Origin: REEB95 sp035632055 | Lineage (GTDB): Bacteria; Pseudomonadota; Alphaproteobacteria; ATCC43930; CGMCC-115725 | Direction: 5' to 3' | DNA: 64,000 nucleotides | Assembly (NCBI GenBank): GCA_035632055.1 | Contig: DASQHO010000005.1 | Span: forward strand, 40,464 to 104,463 | Part shown: piece by piece, positions 34,176-42,696 of the stretch | How the letters are laid out: the number at the start of each line of letters is the position of its first letter | Position numbering within the stretch: the first letter of the stretch is position 1 | Program-made: the position numbers and the translations under genes | The notes under the pieces: generated by a model | What the model saw: only the letters and a program-made list of their open reading frames with translations | What the model was told of the DNA's origin: nothing | Database searches by the model: none

Positions 34176-35804
34176 ATGCGCATCATTCGGTTCCCGGTCG
34201 TCGTTGTGGGGCTCATCGCGGTCGCAGCGATGGCTTCCCCAGCGGCGGCCCAGCTCTCGCTAGGTCCGGTCGACGATCAGGGCCAAGGCCCGGTCCCGCC
34301 GATCTACGCCCAAGGCCTGAGGCAGGATCTCAATCGGCCGACCGCGCCGAACGAGGAGGATCAACCCTCCACGTTGCCGCCCAAGGGCCCGCCGATGTGG
34401 CAGGTGACGCCGCGCGTTGATTTGCGCGATGAGCTCACCGACAACGTCCGCGACGCGCAGACCGGTCGTCAGGCGGACCTGATCACGACGCTGACGCCTG
34501 GCATCTACGTCGCCGCAGACGGGCCGCGCCTCGTCGGCAATCTTGATTATTCGGCGAGCCTGCAGAAATTTGCTGTTGCCAGCGATCAGGACAATATCAA
34601 CCAGAACGCTTTCGGCTCCGCCGTCGCAACCTTGGTGCCCGATGCCGCTGCAGTCGAATTGCGTGGCACGATCTTCCAGACGGCGCACACCGGAGCCTTC
34701 GGCTCGATTCCGGCCGACCAGCTGACGACGTCGAACCGCACCAGTACCTACGCTCTCGAGGCCAGTCCGGTTCTGCGCCACTCGTTCGACACCGTCGGTA
34801 ACGGCGAGCTGCGCTACATTTTCGGGCAGACTTGGTTCACCGGTCAGACCGCGGCCACCGGCCAGATCACACCGGGCCTCGTCGGTGTCGGCACGTTGGC
34901 GCCGATCACAGCCACAATGCATAACGAGTTGCGCGGCACGCTCGACACCAGCGATATCGGCAAATATCTCAGCAATGAGATCACGCTTGACGGACAGCGC
35001 ACCGACGTCGATGGCGGTACCGGTTCGAACAAGGAAGGCCTGGCGACCGACGAAATCCAGGTGCATGTCACCAAGTCGATCGCGCTGGTCGGCGCCGGAG
35101 GCTGGCAGACGCTCCAATTCGCCGAAGTGCCGTCGCAGAATCTGTCCGAGCCGACCTGGTACGGTGGATTCATCTACGAGCCCGGCTCGTACGCGCGCGC
35201 CGATCTCACTTATGGCCACCGTGATGGTGCGGACTCGTTCGCCGGAGACCTGCGCTACGCGCTAACGCCGATCACGACCGCCTACGCTAGTTACTCCGAA
35301 GTCACGACCACGCCGCAACAGGCGATTCTGCAGAATCTGAGCGGCGCAGTCCTGGGACCGAACGGTACGGTGCTTGACGCCACCACCGGCCTACCGATTT
35401 CGCTCAACAACAGCGAATTCAGCCTGCAAAACGACGTCGAGCGGCTGCGCACCTTCCAGGCCAGCTTGGTCACCGATCTCGATCCCAACCGCTTCACCGT
35501 CAGCACCATCCATCAGGAAATGGAATCGCTCACCGGTCTGGTGCCGAACGACTCGATGAACGGCATCACCGGAACCTGGGATCGCCGAATGACGCCGCTC
35601 ACCACGATGACGCTGAACAGCGGTTATTTCCTGCAGGATTCGCAGCACACGCACACGTTCAACGCGACGCTCGGATTCAGTCACGAATTCACGCCGACGC
35701 TCTTCGGCGCGCTCGACTACAATTTCGCCTACGTCGATTCCGTGTCGGGCGGACCGAATTTCTATCGCAATTCGCTGATCCTCACGCTGCGCAAGGTATT
35801 TTAG
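34176..35804 (+). CDS. Exosortase-system outer-membrane beta-barrel protein
   Basis: 542 residues from the ATG at 34176; a GTG at 34155 is also possible. Signal peptide VVVVGLIAVAAMASPAAAQ. Then a Pro-rich segment and QVTPRVDLRDELTDNV, followed by a barrel of alternating strands (LVGNLDYSASLQKFA, GELRYIFGQTW, SARADLTYGHRDG-type repeats, LTTMTLNSGYFLQDS) and a C-terminal end in ILTLRKVF with terminal Phe. It matches the conserved outer-membrane protein found in XrtA/PEP-CTERM exopolysaccharide loci (the TIGR03016-type family). Probably a helper for polymer export or anchoring. It lies in the operon between kinase and deacetylase. Confidence 0.82.
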   Translation: MRIIRFPVVVVGLIAVAAMASPAAAQLSLGPVDDQGQGPVPPIYAQGLRQDLNRPTAPNEEDQPSTLPPKGPPMWQVTPRVDLRDELTDNVRDAQTGRQADLITTLTPGIYVAADGPRLVGNLDYSASLQKFAVASDQDNINQNAFGSAVATLVPDAAAVELRGTIFQTAHTGAFGSIPADQLTTSNRTSTYALEASPVLRHSFDTVGNGELRYIFGQTWFTGQTAATGQITPGLVGVGTLAPITATMHNELRGTLDTSDIGKYLSNEITLDGQRTDVDGGTGSNKEGLATDEIQVHVTKSIALVGAGGWQTLQFAEVPSQNLSEPTWYGGFIYEPGSYARADLTYGHRDGADSFAGDLRYALTPITTAYASYSEVTTTPQQAILQNLSGAVLGPNGTVLDATTGLPISLNNSEFSLQNDVERLRTFQASLVTDLDPNRFTVSTIHQEMESLTGLVPNDSMNGITGTWDRRMTPLTTMTLNSGYFLQDSQHTHTFNATLGFSHEFTPTLFGALDYNFAYVDSVSGGPNFYRNSLILTLRKVF

Positions 35805-35814
35805 GAGCGCGGAG

Positions 35815-36705
35815 ATGGATGGGCTTGCAGTCTTCGGCCGCGATACGCCCGTGCTGCGGCGCGCCAGTCGGGTCGTCAACGCACTGACAGTCGACGTCGA
35901 GGATTACTTCCAGGTCGAGGCGCTGGCCCACGCCGTGCCGCGCAGCGCATGGGATTTGATGCCGTCGCGGGTCGAGGCCAACGTCGATCGCCTGCTGGCG
36001 CTGTTCGACGACAATGGCGTCAAGGCCACGTTCTTCACGCTCGGTTGGATCGCCGAACGGCACAAAGCGATGGTCCGGCGTATCGTCGCGCTCGGCCACG
36101 AATTAGCCAGCCACGGCGTCAACCATATTCGCGCCGACCGGCAGAGCCGCGACGCATTTGCCGCCGATATCCGTCGTAGCAAGGCGCTGCTGGAAGATGT
36201 CGGTCAGGCGCCGGTCAAAGGCTACCGCGCCGCCACCTTCTCGATCGGCACTGCCAATCTCTGGGCGCTCGACGAGTTGGCTGCCGCCGGCTTCGCGTAT
36301 AGTTCCAGCATCTATCCAATCGCGCACGATCTCTACGGCATGCCGATGGCGCCGCGCCGGCCGTTCCGCGCGAATCCCTGCGCCGTTCTCGAAGTACCGC
36401 TCAGCACCGTACGCGTCGGCGGCCGCAACCTGCCGGCGTCGGGCGGCGGCTATTTCCGACTGCTGCCTTATGCGCTGTCGCGCGCCGCTTTCCGCCGCGT
36501 CAATCAGGTCGAGGATCGGCCGGCGATTTTCTATATGCATCCGTGGGAAATCGACGCGGCACAGCCGCGCGTCGCCGGACTGTCGGCCAAATCGCGCTTC
36601 CGCCATTACCTCAATCTCCGCCGCATGTACGGCCGGCTCGAGCGGTTGCTTGGCGATTTTGCCTGGGATCGCATGGACACAGTCTTTCTCGGTCCTGGCC
36701 AATGA
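35815..36705 (+). CDS. Polysaccharide deacetylase, XrtA-system type
   Basis: A 296-residue NodB-fold enzyme with the extra C-terminal DUF3473-type part seen in exosortase-locus members. Key residues: LTVDVEDYFQ (Asp27, Asp30) in place of the TFDD motif, ATFFTLGW (71-78), the zinc pair in ELASHGVNH (His100 and His104), GYRAATFSIG, and in the C-terminal domain GGGYFRLLPY and FYMHPWEID. It probably removes N-acetyl groups from the exopolysaccharide in the periplasm, or from a lipid-linked precursor; no signal peptide is visible. The stop TGA overlaps an ATG at 36702. Confidence 0.92.
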   Translation: MDGLAVFGRDTPVLRRASRVVNALTVDVEDYFQVEALAHAVPRSAWDLMPSRVEANVDRLLALFDDNGVKATFFTLGWIAERHKAMVRRIVALGHELASHGVNHIRADRQSRDAFAADIRRSKALLEDVGQAPVKGYRAATFSIGTANLWALDELAAAGFAYSSSIYPIAHDLYGMPMAPRRPFRANPCAVLEVPLSTVRVGGRNLPASGGGYFRLLPYALSRAAFRRVNQVEDRPAIFYMHPWEIDAAQPRVAGLSAKSRFRHYLNLRRMYGRLERLLGDFAWDRMDTVFLGPGQ

Positions 36706-36788
36706 CGAGCCGTCTTGTTCATCGAATCCCCAGGCTGATTTTCAGCGAAGCCTCGAACGGTTTCAGCGATCGAGAAGGCGGGGAGTAG
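36702..36788 (+). CDS. Possible 28-codon relay ORF between deacetylase and glycosyltransferase
   Basis: An ATG at 36702 overlaps the deacetylase stop (ATGA) and opens a 28-codon frame ending in a TAG at 36786-36788, four bases before the GTG of the next gene. Its last codons contain GGGGAG, the ribosome binding site of that gene. Translation of this frame could therefore carry ribosomes to the glycosyltransferase start. The peptide has no recognisable domain. In related loci a FemAB-type gene often sits at this position, but nothing here resembles it. Confidence 0.3.
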   Translation: MTSRLVHRIPRLIFSEASNGFSDREGGE

Positions 36789-36792
36789 CGCT

Positions 36793-38040
36793 GTGTCTGA
36801 CCTGCTGTTCCTCGCGCACCGGCTACCCTACCCGCCCGACAAAGGCGACAAAATCCGCTCCTGGCCGATCCTGCGCCATCTTGCGGCACGGCATCGCGTC
36901 CATCTCGGCACCTTCTATGACGATCCGCGCGATGTCGCCCACATTCCGGCGCTGGGACAGATTTGTGCGAGCGTCTGCGCTCTGCCGTTGCGGCCATGGC
37001 AAGGCCGTGCCCGCAGTCTTCTTGCGCTCGCGACCGGCGAGGCGATGAGTGCGCGTTACTTCCGCGACCGCCGGCTCATGGCCTGGATCGACGACACGGT
37101 CGCCAGGTTCCAACCGCACGCCGCCTTCGTCTACTGCTCGGCGATGGCGCCTTACGTTACCGGCCTTGAGTTCGATCGCCGCGTCATCGACATGGTCGAT
37201 CTCGATTCTGAGAAGTGGCGCAGTTACGCTGAAGCTGGCGGCGTGCTAGCGCCGCTTTACCGGCGTGAAGCGCGCCGGCTGCTGGCGCTCGAGCGCCGCG
37301 CGGCGAGCGAATTCGATGCGACGCTGTTCGTCTCGGCCGCCGAAGCCGAATTGCTCGAGCGCCGTGCACCGGAAGTCGCAACGCGAGTGCGCGTTATGCC
37401 GAACGGTATCGACCTCGACCGCTTCAATCCCGACCGTGCCTATCCCAATCCGTTTCCGCGCGGCCGCCGTGCCATCGTCTTCACCGGCGCGATGGACTAC
37501 CGGCCGAACGTCGACGCCGCCTGCTGGTTCGGCACCGAAGTCGTTCCGCGGCTGCGGCGGCGCTGGTCGAACACCGATTTCTGGATCGTCGGCGCCAATC
37601 CGGCGCGCGCCATCCGGCGTCTGTGCGGCGATGCCAACATTCGCATCACCGGACGTGTTCCCGATGTGCGGCCTTATCTCGCACACGCCGATCTCGCAGT
37701 GGCGCCGTTGCGTCTGGCGCGCGGCATCCAGAACAAGGTGCTCGAGGCGATGGCCATGGCCAAGCCGCTGGTTGCGTCGCCAACGGCGCTGGCGGCGTTC
37801 GGCTTTGCGCGCAACGACGAGGTGCTGGCGGCCTCCACGCCGGCCGAGTTCGTCGACATGATCGCCGTTGCGCTGTCGGCCAAAGGCCGTGCCATCGGCT
37901 TACGCGGCCGGGCCCGCGTCACAGCCGACTATCGCTGGGAATCCAAACTGCCGTTGCTCGACATGCTGCTTGCCGACGGGTCGCCAGTGCCGGCGACCGT
38001 GACCGAAAAAGAACCGCTCGTTCTGGCGACAGCGTCATGA
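36793..38040 (+). CDS. Glycosyltransferase of the XrtA/PEP-CTERM system (GT4-like)
   Basis: 415 residues, GT-B fold, cytoplasmic. Features: LFLAHRLPYPPDKGDKIRSW at the N-terminus, the hallmark of the exosortase-associated family (TIGR03087 type); VIDMVDLDSEKWRSYA; NGIDLDRFNPD; FTGAMDYRPNVDA; and the donor-binding end RLARGIQNKVLEAMAMAKPLVAS, with the second Glu of the E-x7-E motif. GTG start at 36793 with GGGGAG eight bases ahead. The stop overlaps the start of the exosortase gene (ATGA), so the two are translationally coupled, as is usual in these loci. Confidence 0.93.
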   Translation: MSDLLFLAHRLPYPPDKGDKIRSWPILRHLAARHRVHLGTFYDDPRDVAHIPALGQICASVCALPLRPWQGRARSLLALATGEAMSARYFRDRRLMAWIDDTVARFQPHAAFVYCSAMAPYVTGLEFDRRVIDMVDLDSEKWRSYAEAGGVLAPLYRREARRLLALERRAASEFDATLFVSAAEAELLERRAPEVATRVRVMPNGIDLDRFNPDRAYPNPFPRGRRAIVFTGAMDYRPNVDAACWFGTEVVPRLRRRWSNTDFWIVGANPARAIRRLCGDANIRITGRVPDVRPYLAHADLAVAPLRLARGIQNKVLEAMAMAKPLVASPTALAAFGFARNDEVLAASTPAEFVDMIAVALSAKGRAIGLRGRARVTADYRWESKLPLLDMLLADGSPVPATVTEKEPLVLATAS

Positions 38041-39581
38041 GCGTCTCGACGATCGATAGCCGCGTCGATACGGCGCCGTGGCGGCTGCTCGGCGCAGTGC
38101 TGCTGTTGGCGGCCTTGGCGCTCGGCTGCCTGTTCTGGCGCGAGATCGTCGGCGCCTGGCGGGTCTGGGTCGCGTCGCCGACCTACAATCATTGTTTCCT
38201 CGTCCTGCCGATCGCGCTTTACCTGATCTGGGAACGCCGGATGACGCTCGACGTGGCGCCGCGTGCGGATCTTCACGTCCTTCTGCTGCTTCCGCTTTTG
38301 TCCCTGGCTTGGCTCGGCGCGGCCGTACTCGGCGTGCTGGAGCTGCAGCAGCTCGTCTTCGTCACCATCATCCAGGCGACACTGCTCGCGGTCCTGGGCT
38401 GGCCGCTCTACAAGCGGCTGCTCGGCCCACTGCTCTACCTTTATTTGCTGGTGCCGAGCGGCGAGGTGCTGGTGCCGACGCTGCAGGACGTGACGGCGCA
38501 CTTCGCCGTCTGGATGCTGCAACTTTGCCATGTGCCGGTGTTTTCCGACGGCATCATGATTTCGATTCCCGAGGGCGATTTCATCATCGCCGAAGCCTGT
38601 GCCGGATTGCGCTTCCTGATCGCGTCGATCGCGTTCGGGGCATTCTTTGCGCTGCTGGTCTATCGCTCGTGGTGGAAACGGGCCGCCTTCATGGCGGCGT
38701 CGTTGGTCATACCGGTCTTCGCCAACGGTTTGCGTGCATTCGGCATCATCTATCTGGGCCATCTGACCAACGACGTAACCGCGGTCGAAGCCGATCACAT
38801 CGTCTACGGGTGGGGCTTCTTCACGCTCATCCTTTTCCTGCTGATCTTCATCGGCATGCGTTTCGCCGACCGCCGACAGCCGGTCGCGCGCGCCGCTGCG
38901 ATGCCGGGTGCCTTCACCGTACGCGCGCCGCTGGCGGCGCTCGTCGCGGCGGTCGCATTGTCGGCAATCGGCCCGGCCTATCTGACGCTGCTCGACAATG
39001 CGCGTCCGGTCGACCTGGCGCGCGCCGCGCCGCCGCGGGTGCTGGCGCCGTGGACGCCGCGCCCCGACGACAAGGACACCTGGCATCCGGTGATCGTCAC
39101 GCCTGATCGGGCGTTCCGCGACGGCTTCGAGGCCGCGGGCCGCGACGTCGAACGCTACGTCGCGCTCTATGCCGCGCACGGCCGTCACAACACGCTCGTG
39201 CGCAGCGAAAATCGCATCGCCGACGAGGATGTCTGGGCGCGTTCGACTTTGAGTTCGACGAGCGTCGAACTGGCCGGCCAGCCGGCGACGCTGGCGGTGG
39301 CCGAGATCCACAACGGCGGCAATGCGCGGTTGGTCTGGTATTTCTACGTCGTCGACGGCGTGATCACCGCCAGCCCGGCCGAAGCCAAGCTGATCCAGGC
39401 GCGCGCCATCGTCGCTGGCCGCGATTCTGTCTCGGCATTCGTCGCCATAGCCACGCCGCTCGATGCGGGTGTTGCGGCGGCACGGCAGACGCTGACGAGC
39501 TTCCTCGATGCGATGGGGTCGGTGCCGGCCTATCTCGACCACGTCCGCGCCGACGCCCGCAACGCCACCGCACATTCGTGA
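38037..39581 (+). CDS. xrtA: Exosortase A with fused EpsI-type domain
   Basis: A 514-residue inner-membrane transpeptidase-like protease that recognises PEP-CTERM signals. About eight transmembrane helices carry the catalytic residues: Cys188 in EACAGLRF, Arg233 in FANGLRAFG and His254 in EADHIVYGW. The second part (about 290-510) is a periplasmic EpsI-like domain (DUF3485): LAPWTPRPDDKDTWHPVI, DVERYVALYAAHGRHNTLV, YFYVVDGVITASPAEAKLIQARAI. The fusion of exosortase and EpsI is common in XrtA proteins. The substrate in this window is the NEP-type PEP-CTERM protein at 6.2-6.9 kb. The ATG overlaps the previous stop; flippase starts seven bases after the stop. Confidence 0.95.
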   Translation: MSVSTIDSRVDTAPWRLLGAVLLLAALALGCLFWREIVGAWRVWVASPTYNHCFLVLPIALYLIWERRMTLDVAPRADLHVLLLLPLLSLAWLGAAVLGVLELQQLVFVTIIQATLLAVLGWPLYKRLLGPLLYLYLLVPSGEVLVPTLQDVTAHFAVWMLQLCHVPVFSDGIMISIPEGDFIIAEACAGLRFLIASIAFGAFFALLVYRSWWKRAAFMAASLVIPVFANGLRAFGIIYLGHLTNDVTAVEADHIVYGWGFFTLILFLLIFIGMRFADRRQPVARAAAMPGAFTVRAPLAALVAAVALSAIGPAYLTLLDNARPVDLARAAPPRVLAPWTPRPDDKDTWHPVIVTPDRAFRDGFEAAGRDVERYVALYAAHGRHNTLVRSENRIADEDVWARSTLSSTSVELAGQPATLAVAEIHNGGNARLVWYFYVVDGVITASPAEAKLIQARAIVAGRDSVSAFVAIATPLDAGVAAARQTLTSFLDAMGSVPAYLDHVRADARNATAHS

Positions 39582-39588
39582 GGCTAAG

Positions 39589-41109
39589 GTGAGCGAAACG
39601 CTCGCCCGCAGCGTCGCCAAGGGCGCGCTTTGGCTCATGGCCGCGCGCTGGGGTGTGCGGCTGATCGGCATCGCCAGTACCATTTTGCTTGCGCGCTTGC
39701 TGCAGCCGGCGGATTACGGCCTCGTCGGCATGGCGACGCTGCTCTATTCGCTGGTCCAGGCGGCCGGCGATTTCAGCCTCGACATGGATCTGATCCGCAC
39801 CGGATCGCGCGACCGCGCGCGCTACGACACCGTCTGGACGCTCGAAATCGGCCGCGGACTCGTCACCGCCGTTCTCGTCATGCTGCTGGCGGTTCCGACC
39901 GGCGCCCTCTTGCACGAGCCGCGGCTGCTCGGAATCGCTGGCGTCATCGCCAGCATCGCCGCGATAGCCGGCTTCGCCAATGTCGGCGTGGTCGAGTTCC
40001 GCAGCGAACTCGCCTTCGCCCGCGAATGCGTCTACACGCTGGTGATCAAGCTCGCGTCGTTCGTCGTCGCGGTGCCGTTGGCTTTCGTCTGGCGCGACTA
40101 TCGCGCGCTGATCGCCGGTCTGGTCACGTCGGCGGTTGCGCGCGTCGTGCTGAGCTTCGCGCTCCATCCCTATCGGCCACGGCTGTCGCTGGCGCGTTTC
40201 CGCGAGGTTTTCGGCTTTTCCAAGTGGCTGTGGTTCTCGAGCCAGCTGTTCTTCGTGCGCACCCGCAGCGACGAGCTGTTCGTCGGCAAATTCGCCGGTA
40301 TCGCGGCGCTCGGTTTCTACCGCATCGCGCGCACGGTGGCCGAGCTGCCGATGACCGAGTTGATCACGCCGATCCTGGCGGCGATCTTTCCGGGTTTCTC
40401 CAAGCTCTCTGGCGCCGGCAAAAGCCTCGCCAACGGCTATCTCGCCGTATTGGCGGGCGGTTTGTGCCTGATGGCGCCGCTGGCGTTCGGACTCTTGGTC
40501 ACTGCCGACATGGTCATCGATCTCGGCTTCGGCCGGCAATGGGCGGCGGCCGTGCCACTGTTGCGCTTGCTCGCCTTCGCCGCGCCGCTTGAGCTGCTGG
40601 TCGGCAACGCCTATGCGGTCTTCGTCGCAATGGGCAGTCCCCGCCTGTTCACGCTCACCAGCCTCGTCAACGCGGCGGCGTTTCTGCTGCTGCTCGGTTT
40701 ACTGGTGCCGGCGTATGGTGGGATCGGTGCGGCGACGGCGCTTGTCGGCGCCAGCCTCGTCGGCGGCGGCGTCAATCTCATCCTGGCGCAACGCCTGGTT
40801 AGGTTGCCGACGCCTGACTTGATCGAAGCGCTGTGGCGGCCGTTCACCGCCGGCGCGTCGATGGCCGCGTTCCTCGGCGCCTTCCGGCAGGTCGCTGTCT
40901 TTCCGTCTGGCACCGGTGGCGAGGCGCTGGCATTGATCGCGTGCGTCGTCCTGGGCGCAGTGATCTACGCGGTGGTGCTATTCGCCCTTTGGGGGACCGC
41001 CGGCTATCCCAAGGGCGCCGAGGCGACAATCGCCGAATTCGCCAGCGCGCGGTTGCCGCGGTGGCTCGCCCTGTTGAAATTGTCGGTGGCATTACGCGTC
41101 GGCAAGTAA
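39589..41109 (+). CDS. Polysaccharide flippase 1 (Wzx/MOP-superfamily)
   Basis: 506 residues from the GTG at 39589, which has GAGG five bases upstream; the frame is open upstream inside xrtA. About 12-14 hydrophobic helices. It begins ARSVAKGALWLMAARWGVRLIGIASTILLARLLQPADYGLVGMA, the classical N-terminus of lipopolysaccharide-biosynthesis flippases of the Polysacc_synt_3 type, and continues with VGVVEFRSELAFARE and FSKWLWFSSQLFFVRTRSDELFVGKFAG. It should flip the lipid-linked repeat unit across the inner membrane. Last gene of the plus-strand export block. Confidence 0.9.
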   Translation: MSETLARSVAKGALWLMAARWGVRLIGIASTILLARLLQPADYGLVGMATLLYSLVQAAGDFSLDMDLIRTGSRDRARYDTVWTLEIGRGLVTAVLVMLLAVPTGALLHEPRLLGIAGVIASIAAIAGFANVGVVEFRSELAFARECVYTLVIKLASFVVAVPLAFVWRDYRALIAGLVTSAVARVVLSFALHPYRPRLSLARFREVFGFSKWLWFSSQLFFVRTRSDELFVGKFAGIAALGFYRIARTVAELPMTELITPILAAIFPGFSKLSGAGKSLANGYLAVLAGGLCLMAPLAFGLLVTADMVIDLGFGRQWAAAVPLLRLLAFAAPLELLVGNAYAVFVAMGSPRLFTLTSLVNAAAFLLLLGLLVPAYGGIGAATALVGASLVGGGVNLILAQRLVRLPTPDLIEALWRPFTAGASMAAFLGAFRQVAVFPSGTGGEALALIACVVLGAVIYAVVLFALWGTAGYPKGAEATIAEFASARLPRWLALLKLSVALRVGK

Positions 41110-41114
41110 TCGCA

Positions 41115-41333
41115 TTAGCCCCGACGTTGCCGTACAGCAGGCTGCGTCACGCCGCCGCCACGCTGCTTGGCCGCGATGCCGGCGGGCACCGGTGTAGCGG
41201 TCGGCTCATCCGGTTCGCGCATGGCGAAGAACCCGGTGGTGACGCCGTCGTTGCCCGCGCGGTCGTTGACCACCCACCAGTGGATCACCATGACGATGCC
41301 GCCGAGCGCGAAGAGGAAAAAGATTGCTTCCAT
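41115..41333 (-). CDS. Small one-helix membrane protein
   Basis: 72 residues: an N-terminal hydrophobic helix MEAIFFLFALGGIVMVIHWWVV followed by a short hydrophilic tail (NDRAGNDGVTTGFFAMREPDEP and then Pro/Ala/Arg-rich). It sits 21 bases downstream of the O-antigen-ligase-like gene on the same strand and probably is cotranslated with it. Short proteins with a WW-containing helix and FFAM.E-type motif accompany ligases in other exosortase loci, as I recall; function unknown. Confidence 0.6.
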   Translation of the reverse strand: MEAIFFLFALGGIVMVIHWWVVNDRAGNDGVTTGFFAMREPDEPTATPVPAGIAAKQRGGGVTQPAVRQRRG

Positions 41334-41354
41334 GGATCACCTATTCGGTTGGTC

Positions 41355-42686
41355 TCAGTCACCCGCGCCCAACGCCGGCCGTGCAGCAGTCAGTCGCGTC
41401 CTTGCAGCGGCGCGCGCTGCCTCGGGCGAGAAGAGCTGCCGCTTCGATTCGGGCGCGAGTTCGGCCACCACGATTCGCCGTGTCGCTGCGAGCATAACCA
41501 GCAACGTGAAATAGAAGTCCCAATACGACAGCGACAGGAACGAACCGCCGACATAGAAACCGACCAGGCCGACCATCGACATGTGGGCGAGGTCGTTTGC
41601 CCATTTGAGTTTGGGCACGTTCTTGGTTCGTCGGATGATGTAGCGGCAATTCTGGATGGCGACGACGGCCAGCGCGATCCAGAAGAACAGCGCGGGGAAG
41701 CCATTCTCGCCCAGCACCTCGAACCAGATGCTGTGCACCGCGCGCGCGGTGGTGCCCGGCGAGTACTGGTCCATCACCGACTGGATATACGGTCCCTTGA
41801 AGCCGACACCGACCAACGGCCGCGCCAGAGCCATCTTCGTCGCCGCTTCCCACATCTCGATGCGGCCTTCAGCCGACGAGTCCTGCTGATAGGTCTGAAT
41901 GGTCTGAATGCGCTCGACCCATTGCGCGGGCATGAAGCTGATCGAAAACGCGAGCACGACGACGATGACGACGCCGGAAATCACCTTCCGCCTCGAGTGC
42001 TGCAACAGGAAGGGCAGCATCGCGATGAGCGCGAGGAACGAACCGCGCGAATAGGACGCCAGCACCGACAGCAGGCATAGGCCCATGGCGACACGCGAGC
42101 CCATGCGCAGCAAATCGTTCTTCGACTGCCGGCCAAGGTAGTTGATCAGCGGCAGTAGAACGACGAGCGCCGCGGCGATCTGGTTGTTGTCGCCGATCAC
42201 GGTCTCTGGCGGGCCCCAGATGCGGTAGTTGCCGCCAGTCACCAGCGCAAACAATCCACCTTTGATGCCGTAGAATGCGACCGCGATCACCATCACCCAC
42301 ATCAGCGCGTGGATGCGCACGCGGTTGGTGAGCAGCGCGGCGGTGACAAAGACGTAGATCATTGCCTTGGTGGTCAGCCACCATTTTGGCCACGCTTCGT
42401 CCGGCACGATCGCGAAATAGGTCGCGATGGTGTAGGCGACGATGAAGCCGACGAGCAACCAGGTCGTCGTATCATTCGGAATCTTTCGCCGTTCGACCAC
42501 CAGCCAGCCGAGGATGCCGGTCAATCCAACGACGAGCGCGAATGGGATCGCGTCGCTGATGCCCCAGGTCAAGCGCTGTGGGCTGCCGAACGAGACGTAG
42601 GACCACAGGAGCACGGCGACGAACGGCGAGAAGAACGCTGCCGGCAGCATGGCGAAGATCGCGGTGGTGAAGAACAGTGAGCGCAT
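41355..42686 (-). CDS. O-antigen ligase/polymerase-like protein, exosortase A-associated
   Basis: A 443-residue membrane protein with about eleven helices. The late periplasmic loop holds the ligase-family signature: WEAATKMALARPLVGVGFKG and the HSIWFEVLGENGFPALFFW block with the conserved His and Glu. The N-terminus MRSLFFTTAIFAMLPAAFFSPFVAVLLWSYVSFGSPQRLTWG matches the putative O-glycosylation ligase family tied to exosortase A (TIGR03097 type). It could polymerise the exopolysaccharide or attach glycan to PEP-CTERM proteins. Transcribed opposite to the export block, between flippase 2 and the small membrane protein; ten bases separate it from flippase 2. Confidence 0.88.
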   Translation of the reverse strand: MRSLFFTTAIFAMLPAAFFSPFVAVLLWSYVSFGSPQRLTWGISDAIPFALVVGLTGILGWLVVERRKIPNDTTTWLLVGFIVAYTIATYFAIVPDEAWPKWWLTTKAMIYVFVTAALLTNRVRIHALMWVMVIAVAFYGIKGGLFALVTGGNYRIWGPPETVIGDNNQIAAALVVLLPLINYLGRQSKNDLLRMGSRVAMGLCLLSVLASYSRGSFLALIAMLPFLLQHSRRKVISGVVIVVVLAFSISFMPAQWVERIQTIQTYQQDSSAEGRIEMWEAATKMALARPLVGVGFKGPYIQSVMDQYSPGTTARAVHSIWFEVLGENGFPALFFWIALAVVAIQNCRYIIRRTKNVPKLKWANDLAHMSMVGLVGFYVGGSFLSLSYWDFYFTLLVMLAATRRIVVAELAPESKRQLFSPEAARAAARTRLTAARPALGAGD

Positions 42687-42696
42687 GGACGGGTCC

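Noticed and set aside
36702..36792. FemAB gene remnant between deacetylase and glycosyltransferase
   Set aside because: The gap is just 87 bases and its residues do not resemble the FemAB N- or C-terminus.
37929..39683. 584-codon minus-strand frame opposite the glycosyltransferase and exosortase genes
   Set aside because: It is rich in Arg, Gln and Asp with no domain, and covers genes with clear catalytic motifs. Long antisense frames are common in GC-rich sequence because stop codons are rare there.
39364..40539. 391-codon minus-strand frame across xrtA and flippase 1
   Set aside because: Composition typical of an antisense shadow (Glu/Arg/Asp/Gln), crossing two genes with clear functions.
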